NCBI RefSeq assembly: GCF_006159205.1
Contig: NZ_CP040812.1
Span: 3,906,001-3,970,000, forward strand
Length of the DNA: 64,000 bases
Reading direction: 5' to 3'
Source: Antarcticibacterium flavum
GTDB taxonomy: Bacteria; Bacteroidota; Bacteroidia; Flavobacteriales; Flavobacteriaceae
In this document: positions 25,580-34,788 of the stretch, piece by piece
Layout of the letters: each line of letters begins with the position of its first letter
Position numbering within the stretch: the stretch's first letter is position 1
Program-made: the position numbers and the translations under genes
Notes under the pieces: model-generated
The model's database searches: none
What the model saw: only the letters and a program-made list of their open reading frames with translations
What the model was told of the DNA's origin: nothing

Positions 25580-28500
25580 ATGGCCAAAAAAACTACTACC
25601 CCCTCGACCCGGACCAAAAAAACTTCATCCCCTAAATCCACTGCAACTAAACCACCTATCGTGAAACGATCCAAACGGGTGGCAGATGAGGATATGTTCA
25701 AAGACAGTGATTATATGCACGAGCAGTTGGACAGGCTCATATTCGCACTGGAAGCATTTAGGGAAGGAGATATCTCAGTGCGATTATCAAAAGAACGCAA
25801 TGATAAATTTGCCGATGTAGCTGAAGCCTACAATACGATGGTGGAAATGATTGGAGGGGTAAGTACAGAGGTATCCCGTATCTCCCGTGTTGGTGGTATT
25901 GAAGGGAATCTTGATGCCAGGGCCGAGTTTAAAGCCTCGACCGGGGTGTGGAAGGATATGATCGATAACATTAACATTCTTATTGAAGCAATTGCGAAAC
26001 CGGTACTTGAGGTAAGCCGTATCCTTAACAGTATTGCTGCAGGAAAGCTGGAAGATAAATTTAGCCTTACTGTAACCGGCGATTTCCGGGCGATGGCAGA
26101 TGTTATTAACCGCACCCTAGGCAGTTTGAACATCTTTGCTGAGCAGGTAACGCTGGTGGCCCGCGAGGTGGGGGTTGAAGGAAAGCTGGGGGGGCAGGCG
26201 AGTGTTCCAAACGTCTCTGGTACCTGGAAGGATCTTACAGACAATGTAAACCATATGGCAACCAACCTTACTGAGCAGGTACGGGAGATCGCAAGGGTGA
26301 CTACGGCCGTGGCCGATGGGGATCTTTCCCGAAAAATTACCGAAGAAGGAAAAGGAGGGGAAGTACTTGGATTATCAACCACGATAAACAGGATGGTTGA
26401 TTCCCTGAATATCTTTGCTGCAGAGGTTACCAACGTGGCGCGTGAGGTAGGGGTGGAAGGAAAACTCGGTGGCCAGGCAAACGTTCCAAACGTTGCGGGA
26501 ACCTGGAAAGACCTTACCGTGAACGTGAACACCATGGCATCCAACCTTACCGCCCAGGTACGGGAGATCGCAGGAGTAGCAACATCTGTTGCGAATGGTG
26601 ACCTTTCCAAGAAAATTTCGATAAACGTAAAAGGGGAGATCGCAGAACTTAAGGATACCATTAACCAGATGGTGGACTCCCTGAACATATTCTCTGATGA
26701 GGTAACGCGTGTGGCCCGCGAAGTGGGAACTGAAGGAAAGCTGGGAGGACAGGCAGAAGTGCCAGATGTTGCAGGTACCTGGAAGGATCTTACAGATAAT
26801 GTGAATACCATGGCGAGCAACCTTACTAATCAGGTAAGGGAGATTGCTTCTGTAACCACCGCGGTGGCACAGGGAGACCTTTCACAAAAAATTACAGAAG
26901 AAGGAAAAGGAGGGGAGGTATTGATACTTTCCAACACCATTAATAGCATGGTTGACTCCCTTACCCTGTTTGCGGCAGAGGTTACCCGTGTGGCCAGGGA
27001 GGTGGGCACAGAAGGAAAGCTGGGAGGCCAGGCGACTGTACCAAGTGCGGCCGGTACCTGGAAGGATCTTACAGATAATGTGAATATCATGGTAAGCAAC
27101 GTTACAACCCAGGTGAGGGAAATTGCAAATGTTGCAACCGCGGTGGCAGATGGGGACCTTTCGCAAAAGATCTCCATTGATGTAAAAGGAGAGATCGCAG
27201 AACTTAAGGATACGATCAACCAGATGGTGGACTCCCTGAACATATTCTCAGATGAGGTAACCCGTGTGGCACGTGAAGTGGGAACCGAAGGGATCCTGGG
27301 AGGCCAGGCAAAGGTGCCAGATGTAGCCGGTACCTGGAAGGATCTTACAGATAATGTGAACTATATGGCATCCAACCTTACCACACAGGTAAGGGAGATC
27401 GCAAATGTGGCAACTGCCGTGGCAAAAGGAGATCTCGCACAAAAGATCGCCATTGAAGCCAAGGGAGAAATAGCAGAACTAAAAGAAACCATCAACACGA
27501 TGGTGGATTCCCTAAATATATTTTCAGATGAGGTAACCCGTGTGGCACGTGAGGTGGGAACCGAAGGGATCCTGGGTGGACAGGCCGAAGTACCTAATGT
27601 AGGGGGAGCCTGGCTGGAACTTACCGAGAACGTAAATACGATGGCATCCAACCTTACCACCCAGGTGAGGGAGATCGCCTCTGTAACCAAGGCGGTGGCA
27701 AACGGTGATTTATCTAAAAAGATATCTGAAGAGGAAAAAGGAGGGGAAGTACTTGAACTTTCCACCATTATAAACACCATGGTGGACTCACTGAACATTC
27801 TTTCCAACGAGGTGACCCGTGTGGCCCGGGAGGTAGGAACCGAAGGGATGCTGGGAGGACAGGCAGAGGTGCCAGATGTTGCCGGTGCCTGGCTGGACCT
27901 TACCCGAAATGTGAACACCATGGCGAGTAACCTTACCAGCCAGGTGAGGGAGATCGCCAATGTAGCAACTGCGGTAGCAAACGGGGATCTTTCACAAAAG
28001 ATCTCCATTGATGTAAAAGGTGAGATAGCTGAACTTAAGGATACTATTAACCAGATGGTGGACTCCCTGAACGTTTTTGCTGCAGAGGTAACCCGTGTGG
28101 CGCGTGAGGTAGGAACCGAAGGTAAACTGGGAGGCCAGGCAGAAGTACCTAATGTTGCAGGTACCTGGAAAGGCCTCACAGATAATGTAAACACGATGGC
28201 GAGTAACCTTACCACCCAGGTGAGGGAGATCGCATCGGTAACCACTGCGGTTGCACACGGGGATCTTTCGCAAAAGATCTCGGAGCAGGGGAAAGGAGGA
28301 GAGGTACTGGAACTTTCCACCACGATCAACATCATGGTTGACGCTCTTAACATTTTTGCAGATGAGGTAACCAACGTGGCACGTGAGGTGGGTACAGAAG
28401 GTATCCTGGGAGGCCAGGCAGAGGTGCCAAACGTGGCGGGATCCTGGAAGGACCTTACAGATAATGTGAACCAGATGGCGAGCAACCTTACCTCCCAGGT

Positions 28501-31500
28501 AAGGGATATTGCAGGAGTATCTACTGCACTTGCACGTGGTGATTTCTCCAGGAAGATCGATGTGGAGGTGAAAGGTGAGGTACAGGAACTTAAGAATAAT
28601 ATAAATGCGATGGTAGACTCCTTTACTACCATTGTAAAAGCGGCCAATACTATTGCTGAAGGTAACTTCGCCATTGAGATGCCACTGCGTTCTGAAGCAG
28701 ATCAACTTGGTATTGCATTGAACACGATGACCGAGAACCTGAAACGAATTTCTGAAGAGAATGAGAATGAAGCCTGGATCAAGACCGGGCAGGCGGGTCT
28801 TAACGACAGGATGCGTGGAGAGCAGGACCTGTTGACCTTATCAAAGAATATTATTTCCTACCTCACTAAATACCTGGGTGGCCAGGTGGGGGTTATCTAC
28901 CTTGCTGAAAAGCACAAGGATAAAAAGCAATTGAGGATGACAGGTTCCTATGCCTTTACCCACAGGAAATCCCTTAAGACGACCTTTGAATTTGGTGAAG
29001 GACTTGCTGGACAGGCGGCGCTTGAGAAAGAAGTAATTGTCCTGTCGGGAATACCATCAGATTATATAAGTGTTTCATCGGGTCTCGGGGAAAAGAAGCC
29101 AAGCAACATCCTCGTTCAGCCATTTATTATTGATGGGGAAGTAAAGGGGGTCATAGAAATTGGATCTTTCAAGACCTTTAATGACAGTCAGCTGGAATTA
29201 ATGCGTTCAGTAGGAGAAAATATCGCGATCACGACCAACTCGTCCCTGGATAGGGAAAAGATGAAAGACCTGCTGGAGGAATCACAAAGACAGTCTGAAG
29301 AACTACTTAAACAGCAGGAAAAATTACAGATACAGAGTAAGGAATTGCAAATGGCCAATGATGACCTGGAGTCCAAGACCAAGGATCTGGAAATGCAGAA
29401 AGAAGACCTGCAATCGAGTAGGGTTGAGGTAGAGCGCAAAGCCAAGGAGCTTGAACTGGCCAGTAAATATAAATCTGAGTTCCTGGCAAATATGTCACAT
29501 GAACTTAGAACACCATTAAACAGCCTTCTTATCTTGTCCAAGGACCTTAGTGATAACAGGAAAGGAAACCTGTTAAAGGATCAGCAAAAATCTGCCAGTA
29601 TCATTTACGAAGGTGGATTAAACCTGCTGAATCTTATCAACGATATCCTGGACCTTTCTAAGGTAGAAGCAGGAAAGCTTCAAATTCATCCCGAGGAAGT
29701 TATGGTTGACAGCCTGGTGAATAACCTGCAGGATCAATTTGAGCCACTGGCCAAATCCAAAAAGCTGAAATTCACAATTCAAAGTAAAACAAATGCCCCT
29801 GAAAGGATAATAACAGATGGGCAGCGGCTGGAGCAGATCATCAAGAACCTTATTTCCAATGCCATTAAGTTTACTGAAAAAGGAGCAGTGAGTGTCTCCA
29901 TTGGAAAACCTGATGAAAGGGTGAACTTCAGGGAAATAACCTTGTCAAAATCTGAAGTGTTGGAAATTTCAGTTAAAGACAGCGGTATTGGAATTCCTGA
30001 AGCCAAGCGAATGATGATCTTTGAGGCATTTCAACAGGCAGAAGGAGGTACCAGTCGTCAATATGGCGGGACAGGATTGGGATTAACAATTTCAAGAGAA
30101 TTATCCAGATTACTGGGCGGTGAGATACATATAGAAAGTACAGAGGGCAAAGGAAGCATTTTTACGGTATTCATTCCTTTAGACCTTACAAGTGCTCCCA
30201 TAAAGGAAATGGATGATGCAATATCCTCTTACACAGAGCCCAATTATGACAAATCTCAAAATAATGGAGTACCGTTGGTGACAAAAACTAACGCATCAAT
30301 TGGTGAGAATTATATGTGTGACGACAGGGAGAACTTAAAAGCTTCAGAATATTCCTTGTTGATTTTTGAAAGTGATAAAAATATTGCTCAAACTGTAAAA
30401 AAGATTGGCAAACAATACGGCTTTAAATTGCTGTGCGCCATGGATGGCAAGGAGGGAATGAAATTGGCGGCTCAATACCAGCCAAATGGGATAATTCTGG
30501 ATGACGAACTGGAAGATATGAAAGGGCTTAAGGTACTGGAGCATCTAAAGTTCAATTTGAAGACCAGGCACATTCCGGTTTATTTTATGGCAGCAGAGGA
30601 TTATAGCAGGGAGGCACTTGGGAAAGGAGCCATGGGCTTCAGTCTTAAACCGGTTGCTTTTAAAGATATAGAATATGCTATCCAAAAAATTGAAAATCTA
30701 CGTACATCCCCATCACGGGAGTTGCTTATCATTGAAGATGATGCGCCTACTTTGAAGGCCATTAAAAGTATGCTCGAGAACCAGGAAATGAATATTTCCA
30801 CGGCGGTTACCGGGAAGGCTGGACTGGAAAAATTATTGGCTAAAAATTTCGATTGTGTGATCCTTGACCTTAACCTGCCCGATATTAATGGGTTTGAGGT
30901 GCTGAAGAAATTGAAATCTGCAGAAAAAGAAAATAATGTACCCGTGGTTGTATACACCGGTAAGGAGCTTACAAAAAAAGAAGTAAAAGAACTCAATAAG
31001 TTTACTGAAAGCGTTTTAATCAAAGGCGCGTCATCACCCGAGACGCTTCTTGATGAAGTTTCATTAATCCTTCATAGTGATGAGAGCAAATTCTCCAGCC
31101 GCCAGAAAAAGATCATGGCAGATCTTCATGATCCTAAACATTTCCTACAGGATAAAACTGTATTGTTGGTAGATGATGATGGGCGTAATTCCTATGCAAT
31201 TTCCAAGGCCTTATACGATTCGGGGATGAAAGTGATCATTGCAGACAATGGTAAAATGGCAATTGAGAAACTGGAAGAGGAAAAAGATATAGATATAGTT
31301 TTAATGGATGTTATGATGCCTGTGATGGATGGTTATGAAGCTATGAAAAGAATAAGAGAAAGGACCGAGTTTAAGAATATCCCTATTATATCTCTAACCG
31401 CAAAAGCAATGCCTGAGGATAAAGCAAAATGCCTTGAAGCAGGTGCAAATGATTACCTTACCAAACCTGTTAATATCGATAAATTGTTGAACATTGTGCA

Positions 31501-31519
31501 ATTGTGGCTGCATCAATAA
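25580..31519 (+). CDS. Giant soluble poly-HAMP hybrid histidine kinase with three receivers
   Basis: A 1979-residue protein with no signal peptide or membrane segment. A Lys/Thr-rich start is followed by a degenerate HAMP region (about 60-195), then nine near-identical HAMP-containing units (196-1027). A GAF-like domain follows (about 1075-1220), then a coiled coil (1225-1300). The HisKA motif '[15 protein letters not shown]' carries His1307, and the ATPase shows 'NAIKFTEKG' and '[11 protein letters not shown]'. Three receivers carry Asp1641, Asp1763 and Asp1910. The plan recalls fungal group III (Nik1-type) kinases, where HAMP stacks sense osmotic or cell-wall stress in the cytosol. The HAMP stack probably carries conformational signals rather than binding a ligand. 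No Hpt domain is present, so a partner must receive the phosphate. Confidence 0.94.
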   Translation: MAKKTTTPSTRTKKTSSPKSTATKPPIVKRSKRVADEDMFKDSDYMHEQLDRLIFALEAFREGDISVRLSKERNDKFADVAEAYNTMVEMIGGVSTEVSRISRVGGIEGNLDARAEFKASTGVWKDMIDNINILIEAIAKPVLEVSRILNSIAAGKLEDKFSLTVTGDFRAMADVINRTLGSLNIFAEQVTLVAREVGVEGKLGGQASVPNVSGTWKDLTDNVNHMATNLTEQVREIARVTTAVADGDLSRKITEEGKGGEVLGLSTTINRMVDSLNIFAAEVTNVAREVGVEGKLGGQANVPNVAGTWKDLTVNVNTMASNLTAQVREIAGVATSVANGDLSKKISINVKGEIAELKDTINQMVDSLNIFSDEVTRVAREVGTEGKLGGQAEVPDVAGTWKDLTDNVNTMASNLTNQVREIASVTTAVAQGDLSQKITEEGKGGEVLILSNTINSMVDSLTLFAAEVTRVAREVGTEGKLGGQATVPSAAGTWKDLTDNVNIMVSNVTTQVREIANVATAVADGDLSQKISIDVKGEIAELKDTINQMVDSLNIFSDEVTRVAREVGTEGILGGQAKVPDVAGTWKDLTDNVNYMASNLTTQVREIANVATAVAKGDLAQKIAIEAKGEIAELKETINTMVDSLNIFSDEVTRVAREVGTEGILGGQAEVPNVGGAWLELTENVNTMASNLTTQVREIASVTKAVANGDLSKKISEEEKGGEVLELSTIINTMVDSLNILSNEVTRVAREVGTEGMLGGQAEVPDVAGAWLDLTRNVNTMASNLTSQVREIANVATAVANGDLSQKISIDVKGEIAELKDTINQMVDSLNVFAAEVTRVAREVGTEGKLGGQAEVPNVAGTWKGLTDNVNTMASNLTTQVREIASVTTAVAHGDLSQKISEQGKGGEVLELSTTINIMVDALNIFADEVTNVAREVGTEGILGGQAEVPNVAGSWKDLTDNVNQMASNLTSQVRDIAGVSTALARGDFSRKIDVEVKGEVQELKNNINAMVDSFTTIVKAANTIAEGNFAIEMPLRSEADQLGIALNTMTENLKRISEENENEAWIKTGQAGLNDRMRGEQDLLTLSKNIISYLTKYLGGQVGVIYLAEKHKDKKQLRMTGSYAFTHRKSLKTTFEFGEGLAGQAALEKEVIVLSGIPSDYISVSSGLGEKKPSNILVQPFIIDGEVKGVIEIGSFKTFNDSQLELMRSVGENIAITTNSSLDREKMKDLLEESQRQSEELLKQQEKLQIQSKELQMANDDLESKTKDLEMQKEDLQSSRVEVERKAKELELASKYKSEFLANMSHELRTPLNSLLILSKDLSDNRKGNLLKDQQKSASIIYEGGLNLLNLINDILDLSKVEAGKLQIHPEEVMVDSLVNNLQDQFEPLAKSKKLKFTIQSKTNAPERIITDGQRLEQIIKNLISNAIKFTEKGAVSVSIGKPDERVNFREITLSKSEVLEISVKDSGIGIPEAKRMMIFEAFQQAEGGTSRQYGGTGLGLTISRELSRLLGGEIHIESTEGKGSIFTVFIPLDLTSAPIKEMDDAISSYTEPNYDKSQNNGVPLVTKTNASIGENYMCDDRENLKASEYSLLIFESDKNIAQTVKKIGKQYGFKLLCAMDGKEGMKLAAQYQPNGIILDDELEDMKGLKVLEHLKFNLKTRHIPVYFMAAEDYSREALGKGAMGFSLKPVAFKDIEYAIQKIENLRTSPSRELLIIEDDAPTLKAIKSMLENQEMNISTAVTGKAGLEKLLAKNFDCVILDLNLPDINGFEVLKKLKSAEKENNVPVVVYTGKELTKKEVKELNKFTESVLIKGASSPETLLDEVSLILHSDESKFSSRQKKIMADLHDPKHFLQDKTVLLVDDDGRNSYAISKALYDSGMKVIIADNGKMAIEKLEEEKDIDIVLMDVMMPVMDGYEAMKRIRERTEFKNIPIISLTAKAMPEDKAKCLEAGANDYLTKPVNIDKLLNIVQLWLHQ
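26165..28660 (+). repeat. Nine tandem coding repeats of 276 or 279 bp (HAMP units)
   Basis: Starting at each 'EVG(V/T)EG', nine units follow without gaps. Type A units (93 codons, containing 'KGGEVL') and type B units (92 codons, containing 'KGE' followed by 'IAEL' or 'VQEL') occur in the order A B A B B A B A B. The distance from the first to the ninth unit is 2220 bp, exactly four A plus four B. DNA identity between units is high, so copy number could change by recombination. Confidence 0.93.
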
Positions 31520-31557
31520 GAAGGTTTTTTTTTAGATCAGTCATATTTTGAGCATAC

Positions 31558-31593
31558 AAAGCAGCCTCTCAATTTCACTGAGAGGCTGCTTTT
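31558..31593. terminator. Bidirectional terminator between kinase and surE
   Basis: AAAGCAGCCTCTCA (31558-31571) pairs perfectly with TGAGAGGCTGCTTT (31579-31592) around a 7-nt loop, with A and T runs outside. It lies between convergent genes; the surE stop is 155 bp further on. Confidence 0.88.
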
Positions 31594-31748
31594 ATATTTA
31601 CCAGAGAATTTTCTGGTCAAATTCGAAAAAGGATAAACTAACTAAAATTTATAAGGGCTACTTATTAGGTACTTTAGATTCACGTGGGCTTCCTGTGAGG
31701 GAGGATGGAAAAGCCGCGAAATGGATGTCCTTACGTTATTACATCTTT

Positions 31749-32477
31749 CTACTTATTTGCCCTCTCCCGTAGATAATCTTTATCTGTTAGATCAAGTATT
31801 AATGGGGTAATACTGGTCATTCCATGTTTGATTGCCCAGCGGTCACTGCCTTCTTCCTCCGGTTCCAGCGGTATAACTGTAAACCAGTAATGCTGCCTTC
31901 CCATAGGATCTTTGTTGGCTACAACCTTCCCGTCGTACTCCCGAACCGAAAGGTTGGTCCATATGATCTCCCCGTTGGGATTTCTGGGAAAATTGATGTT
32001 TAGCAGTTCACGATCCTTTTCGTTAACCACTTGTTTTAATGCCTTTGCCACGTGAGGTTTTAGCGCCTCAAAATCGGGTTCATCATCACCCACAGAGACA
32101 CTAAAGGCTATTCCCCTCACCCCAAACAATACCGCCTGCCTGGCGGCAGATAGTGTGCCTGAATGCCAGGCAGAATTCCCAATATTAGAGCCAAGGTTTA
32201 TACCCGAAACTACCAGGTCTATTTCATCAAAAAGGTGTGTTCCCATCGCAACACAATCTGCCGGAGTACCATTTACCCGGTAAGCTTCCATTCCTTCAAA
32301 ATGAATGGGAGATTTTTTATAAGTAATGGGTTTGCCAGAGGTTATTGCCTGCCCCATGCCAGACTGTTCAACATCTGGAGCCATTACGATCACTTCCCCG
32401 TATTCCGAAGCTACTTCAGCCAGGCACATAAGTCCCGGGCTGTATATTCCGTCGTCATTTGTAACCAATATCTTCAT
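31749..32477 (-). CDS. surE: 5'/3'-nucleotidase SurE
   Basis: A 242-residue SurE phosphatase with N-terminal 'MKILVTNDDGIYSPG' (Asp8, Asp9 metal ligands), 'VMAPDVEQSGMGQAIT', 'VNGTPADCVAMG' and 'VVSGINLGSNIGNSAWHSGT'. It dephosphorylates nucleoside monophosphates, and relatives are linked to stationary-phase survival. The length is normal. It sits alone between the giant kinase and the lipid kinase gene and looks like chromosomal backbone. Confidence 0.95.
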   Translation of the reverse strand: MKILVTNDDGIYSPGLMCLAEVASEYGEVIVMAPDVEQSGMGQAITSGKPITYKKSPIHFEGMEAYRVNGTPADCVAMGTHLFDEIDLVVSGINLGSNIGNSAWHSGTLSAARQAVLFGVRGIAFSVSVGDDEPDFEALKPHVAKALKQVVNEKDRELLNINFPRNPNGEIIWTNLSVREYDGKVVANKDPMGRQHYWFTVIPLEPEEEGSDRWAIKHGMTSITPLILDLTDKDYLRERANK

Positions 32478-32694
32478 TTCTTTTTCTTTTTATAGGTTGT
32501 TTCTTCAGCAAAGAATTAAAATACAAAATTCTCAATTTTAGATTGGTATAAAATCCTTTCAACAGCAGGATTTTATGTTACTTATAACACATTGGGCTGG
32601 TTCTCTTAATAAATTTATATCATAAGGTATCGTTAAGGAACTTTGCATCCAATCAAATCTCAGTAAATTTATTTTTTCTGAAAATTCACAACCC

Positions 32695-33597
32695 ATGAAG
32701 AAGATACAGGTAATCCATAATCCTACTGCAGGAGATGCAGAGCAAAGTAAGAAGAAGTTGCTTGCCAGCCTTAAAGAGAATGGCAGGGAGATTTCCTATG
32801 CTTCTACAGATGATGATGGATGGGAAAAATTCACACTTGATGAAGAGGATTTGATCGTTCTTTGCGGTGGCGACGGGACTGTGCGGAAACTAGCGGGGGT
32901 ATTACTTCAAAAAAAGAAAAAACAACGTAAAATTCCCATTTACCTTGTCCCGGCAGGTACGGCAAATAATATAGCTACCACTCTCGAATTACCATTTCCA
33001 CGAGATTTTACTTTTCAAAAAAACCTTAAGAATTACCAGCTTTTTGACTACGGAAAGATAGCTGGGCTTGATGAATTCGAATTCTTTTTAGAGGGCATTG
33101 GTTTTGGCTTCTTTCCTGAATTGATTCGAAGAATGAAAGAAGGGAAAGAGATCCCCGATGAAACGGCAGAAGAAAAATTACAACGTACCCTTAAGGTGTG
33201 CAGGGACATCGTGGAGCACATGAAACCCCTGAAGATAAAGGTTGAAGCCGATGGGGAAAAGATCAAAGGAAAATTCCTATTGGCAGAGGTTTTGAATACA
33301 AAACATATAGGCCCCAATTTGAAACTGGCACCGCATGCCCATCCCGGGGACGGTTTGATGGACCTTCTACTTATTTCGCCAGAGCATCGTGAGCTTCTCC
33401 TGGAATATATAGACAGCCTTATAGCTGGTAATAAGGAAGACGTTGACGTTCATAAATTCGTGAAAGTAATGAAGGTGAAAAAAGTTAAAATGAAAGGCAA
33501 TACTTCCCAAATGCACGTGGATGACTCTATTTTAACGGGTGAGGAGAAATATAAATTTAAGCTAAAGGTAAAAGAGGGAGAGTTTATGTTTATCTAG
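32695..33597 (+). CDS. YegS-like lipid (diacylglycerol-family) kinase
   Basis: A 300-residue protein of the diacylglycerol kinase catalytic superfamily: 'VIHNPTAGDAEQSKKKLL', the nucleotide loop 'LCGGDGTVRKLAGVL' (GGDGT at 58-62) and 'LVPAGTANNIATTL'. The second domain shows 'AEVLNTKHIGPNLKLAPHAH' and 'GDGLMDLLLISPEHR'. It phosphorylates a lipid or sphingoid alcohol; the substrate is unknown. Its end overlaps the end of the convergent PepSY gene by 8 bp. Confidence 0.92.
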   Translation: MKKIQVIHNPTAGDAEQSKKKLLASLKENGREISYASTDDDGWEKFTLDEEDLIVLCGGDGTVRKLAGVLLQKKKKQRKIPIYLVPAGTANNIATTLELPFPRDFTFQKNLKNYQLFDYGKIAGLDEFEFFLEGIGFGFFPELIRRMKEGKEIPDETAEEKLQRTLKVCRDIVEHMKPLKIKVEADGEKIKGKFLLAEVLNTKHIGPNLKLAPHAHPGDGLMDLLLISPEHRELLLEYIDSLIAGNKEDVDVHKFVKVMKVKKVKMKGNTSQMHVDDSILTGEEKYKFKLKVKEGEFMFI

Positions 33598-34726
33598 AAA
33601 CATCCTCAACCCTGGTTTTCTTTTTATTCCTGCGCCCCCACCATAGCATAAATCCGCTTACAGGCAGGCCTGCAACAAAAAGGCTCCCAAAGAATGCTAT
33701 GATCTTGCCGGGCAAACCAAAGTATTGTCCTGTATGAAGGCCATAGCTCATTTCCTGTAATTTCATACCGTTGCTTTTGTCTGCGTAAAAGTGCTGTTTT
33801 AATAATTCTCCTGTTGCAGGATGAAAGTAAAAATTGGACTGATGGTCATATTCAAGTGCATCGGGATAAGCCCCGGTGACAACGGGAGCATCCGGTCCCT
33901 GGTCCCACACAAAGTACATCCCGCTGTTTGGCATCATTTCAAAAGTTTTTATCATTGAAATATCCAAAGCATTTCCCGTGGATTCAATAGTAGTGCTGTC
34001 TATTTCCAGCCTTATTTCATCCTCCGGGTGCTCCTTTCCAAGATTTCCAAGTATATAAAAACCTTCATTCATCCATTCATAGGAGAAGCTAAGGCCGGTA
34101 AGGGCAAGGAACAGGGCGAGAAAGGAAACATAGAAGCCGGTGGTCCTGTGCCAGTCATAATTTACGCGACGCCACCTGGCATTCCATTTTATTTTGAGAT
34201 TGGTCTTAAAGCTCTTCTTCTTTTTGGGCCACCACAGGATGATCCCGGTGATAAGCATAAGAATAAAAATAAGCGTTGAAGCACCAACTATTTGCTTGCC
34301 TATGGCCTCCGGCAGTAGTAAATGCATATGCAGGTCTTCGATGATAAGGAAAAAATCATTTTCAAGATCCTGTACATGCGCAAGTTCAGCAGTATAAGGG
34401 TTAAAATAGATATGATGCGGACTTTCCTCAATTATTGCAAAGACGTGCGCCGGCCGTTCCCTGGTTTGGTAAACCACCATGCTGGCATCTGCACCGGGGA
34501 AAAGTTCCAGGACATTATTTTTAAGGACAGAGGGAGCTACAAATTTTGCATCCCGGGGAGTGACTTTTCGCCAGTCGCGGGTGAGGTCCTGGATCTCATC
34601 GTGGAAAACAAAAATACAGCCGGTAACTGCGACAATAAAAACAATGATCCCGGTAAGAAGTCCAAGCCACAAATGTAAACGGCCGGCCCATTTCTTCCAG
34701 ATATGTTGTTTTTTCTTTTTTGACAT
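33590..34726 (-). CDS. PepSY-associated membrane protein of iron uptake
   Basis: A 378-residue membrane protein: 'WAGRLHLWLGLLTGIIVFIV' with the first helix, PepSY-like periplasmic parts ('PSVLKNNVLELFPGADASM'), then 'LHMHLLLPEAIGKQIVGAST' and 'WRRVNYDWHRTTGFYVSFLA', with His residues set at membrane helices and a basic tail. Such PepSY_TM proteins accompany siderophore receptors and are thought to reduce or release iron in the periplasm. It lies 62 bp after the TonB receptor gene, with a terminator hairpin between, so its expression is probably read-through from that transcript. No operator copy precedes it. Confidence 0.9.
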   Translation of the reverse strand: MSKKKKQHIWKKWAGRLHLWLGLLTGIIVFIVAVTGCIFVFHDEIQDLTRDWRKVTPRDAKFVAPSVLKNNVLELFPGADASMVVYQTRERPAHVFAIIEESPHHIYFNPYTAELAHVQDLENDFFLIIEDLHMHLLLPEAIGKQIVGASTLIFILMLITGIILWWPKKKKSFKTNLKIKWNARWRRVNYDWHRTTGFYVSFLALFLALTGLSFSYEWMNEGFYILGNLGKEHPEDEIRLEIDSTTIESTGNALDISMIKTFEMMPNSGMYFVWDQGPDAPVVTGAYPDALEYDHQSNFYFHPATGELLKQHFYADKSNGMKLQEMSYGLHTGQYFGLPGKIIAFFGSLFVAGLPVSGFMLWWGRRNKKKTRVEDVSR

Positions 34727-34737
34727 ATTATAAAAAA

Positions 34738-34767
34738 GCCGTCTGAGAAAATACTTTTTCAGACGGC
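34738..34767 (-). terminator. Terminator between receptor and PepSY gene
   Basis: GCCGTCTGA (34738-34746) pairs with TCAGACGGC (34759-34767) and is followed, in minus-strand sense, by a T-run. It lies 21 bp after the receptor stop and directly before the PepSY start, so it may lower, not abolish, expression of the second gene. Confidence 0.82.
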
Positions 34768-34788
34768 AAATTTAGGCTTTATTTCAAA

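Noticed and set aside
26165-28660. Regular repeats as a CRISPR array
   Set aside because: The units are contiguous, coding and 276-279 bp long, without spacers.
27361-28674. 437-codon antisense ORF inside the poly-HAMP gene (also 25828-26820)
   Set aside because: The repeated units share one open antisense frame, so a long ORF arises by repetition. Its product is Ser/Thr/Pro-rich with no domain.
31548-31772. 74-codon ORF between the poly-HAMP kinase and surE
   Set aside because: It begins at the terminator hairpin and ends inside surE in antisense, with no domain or codon pattern.
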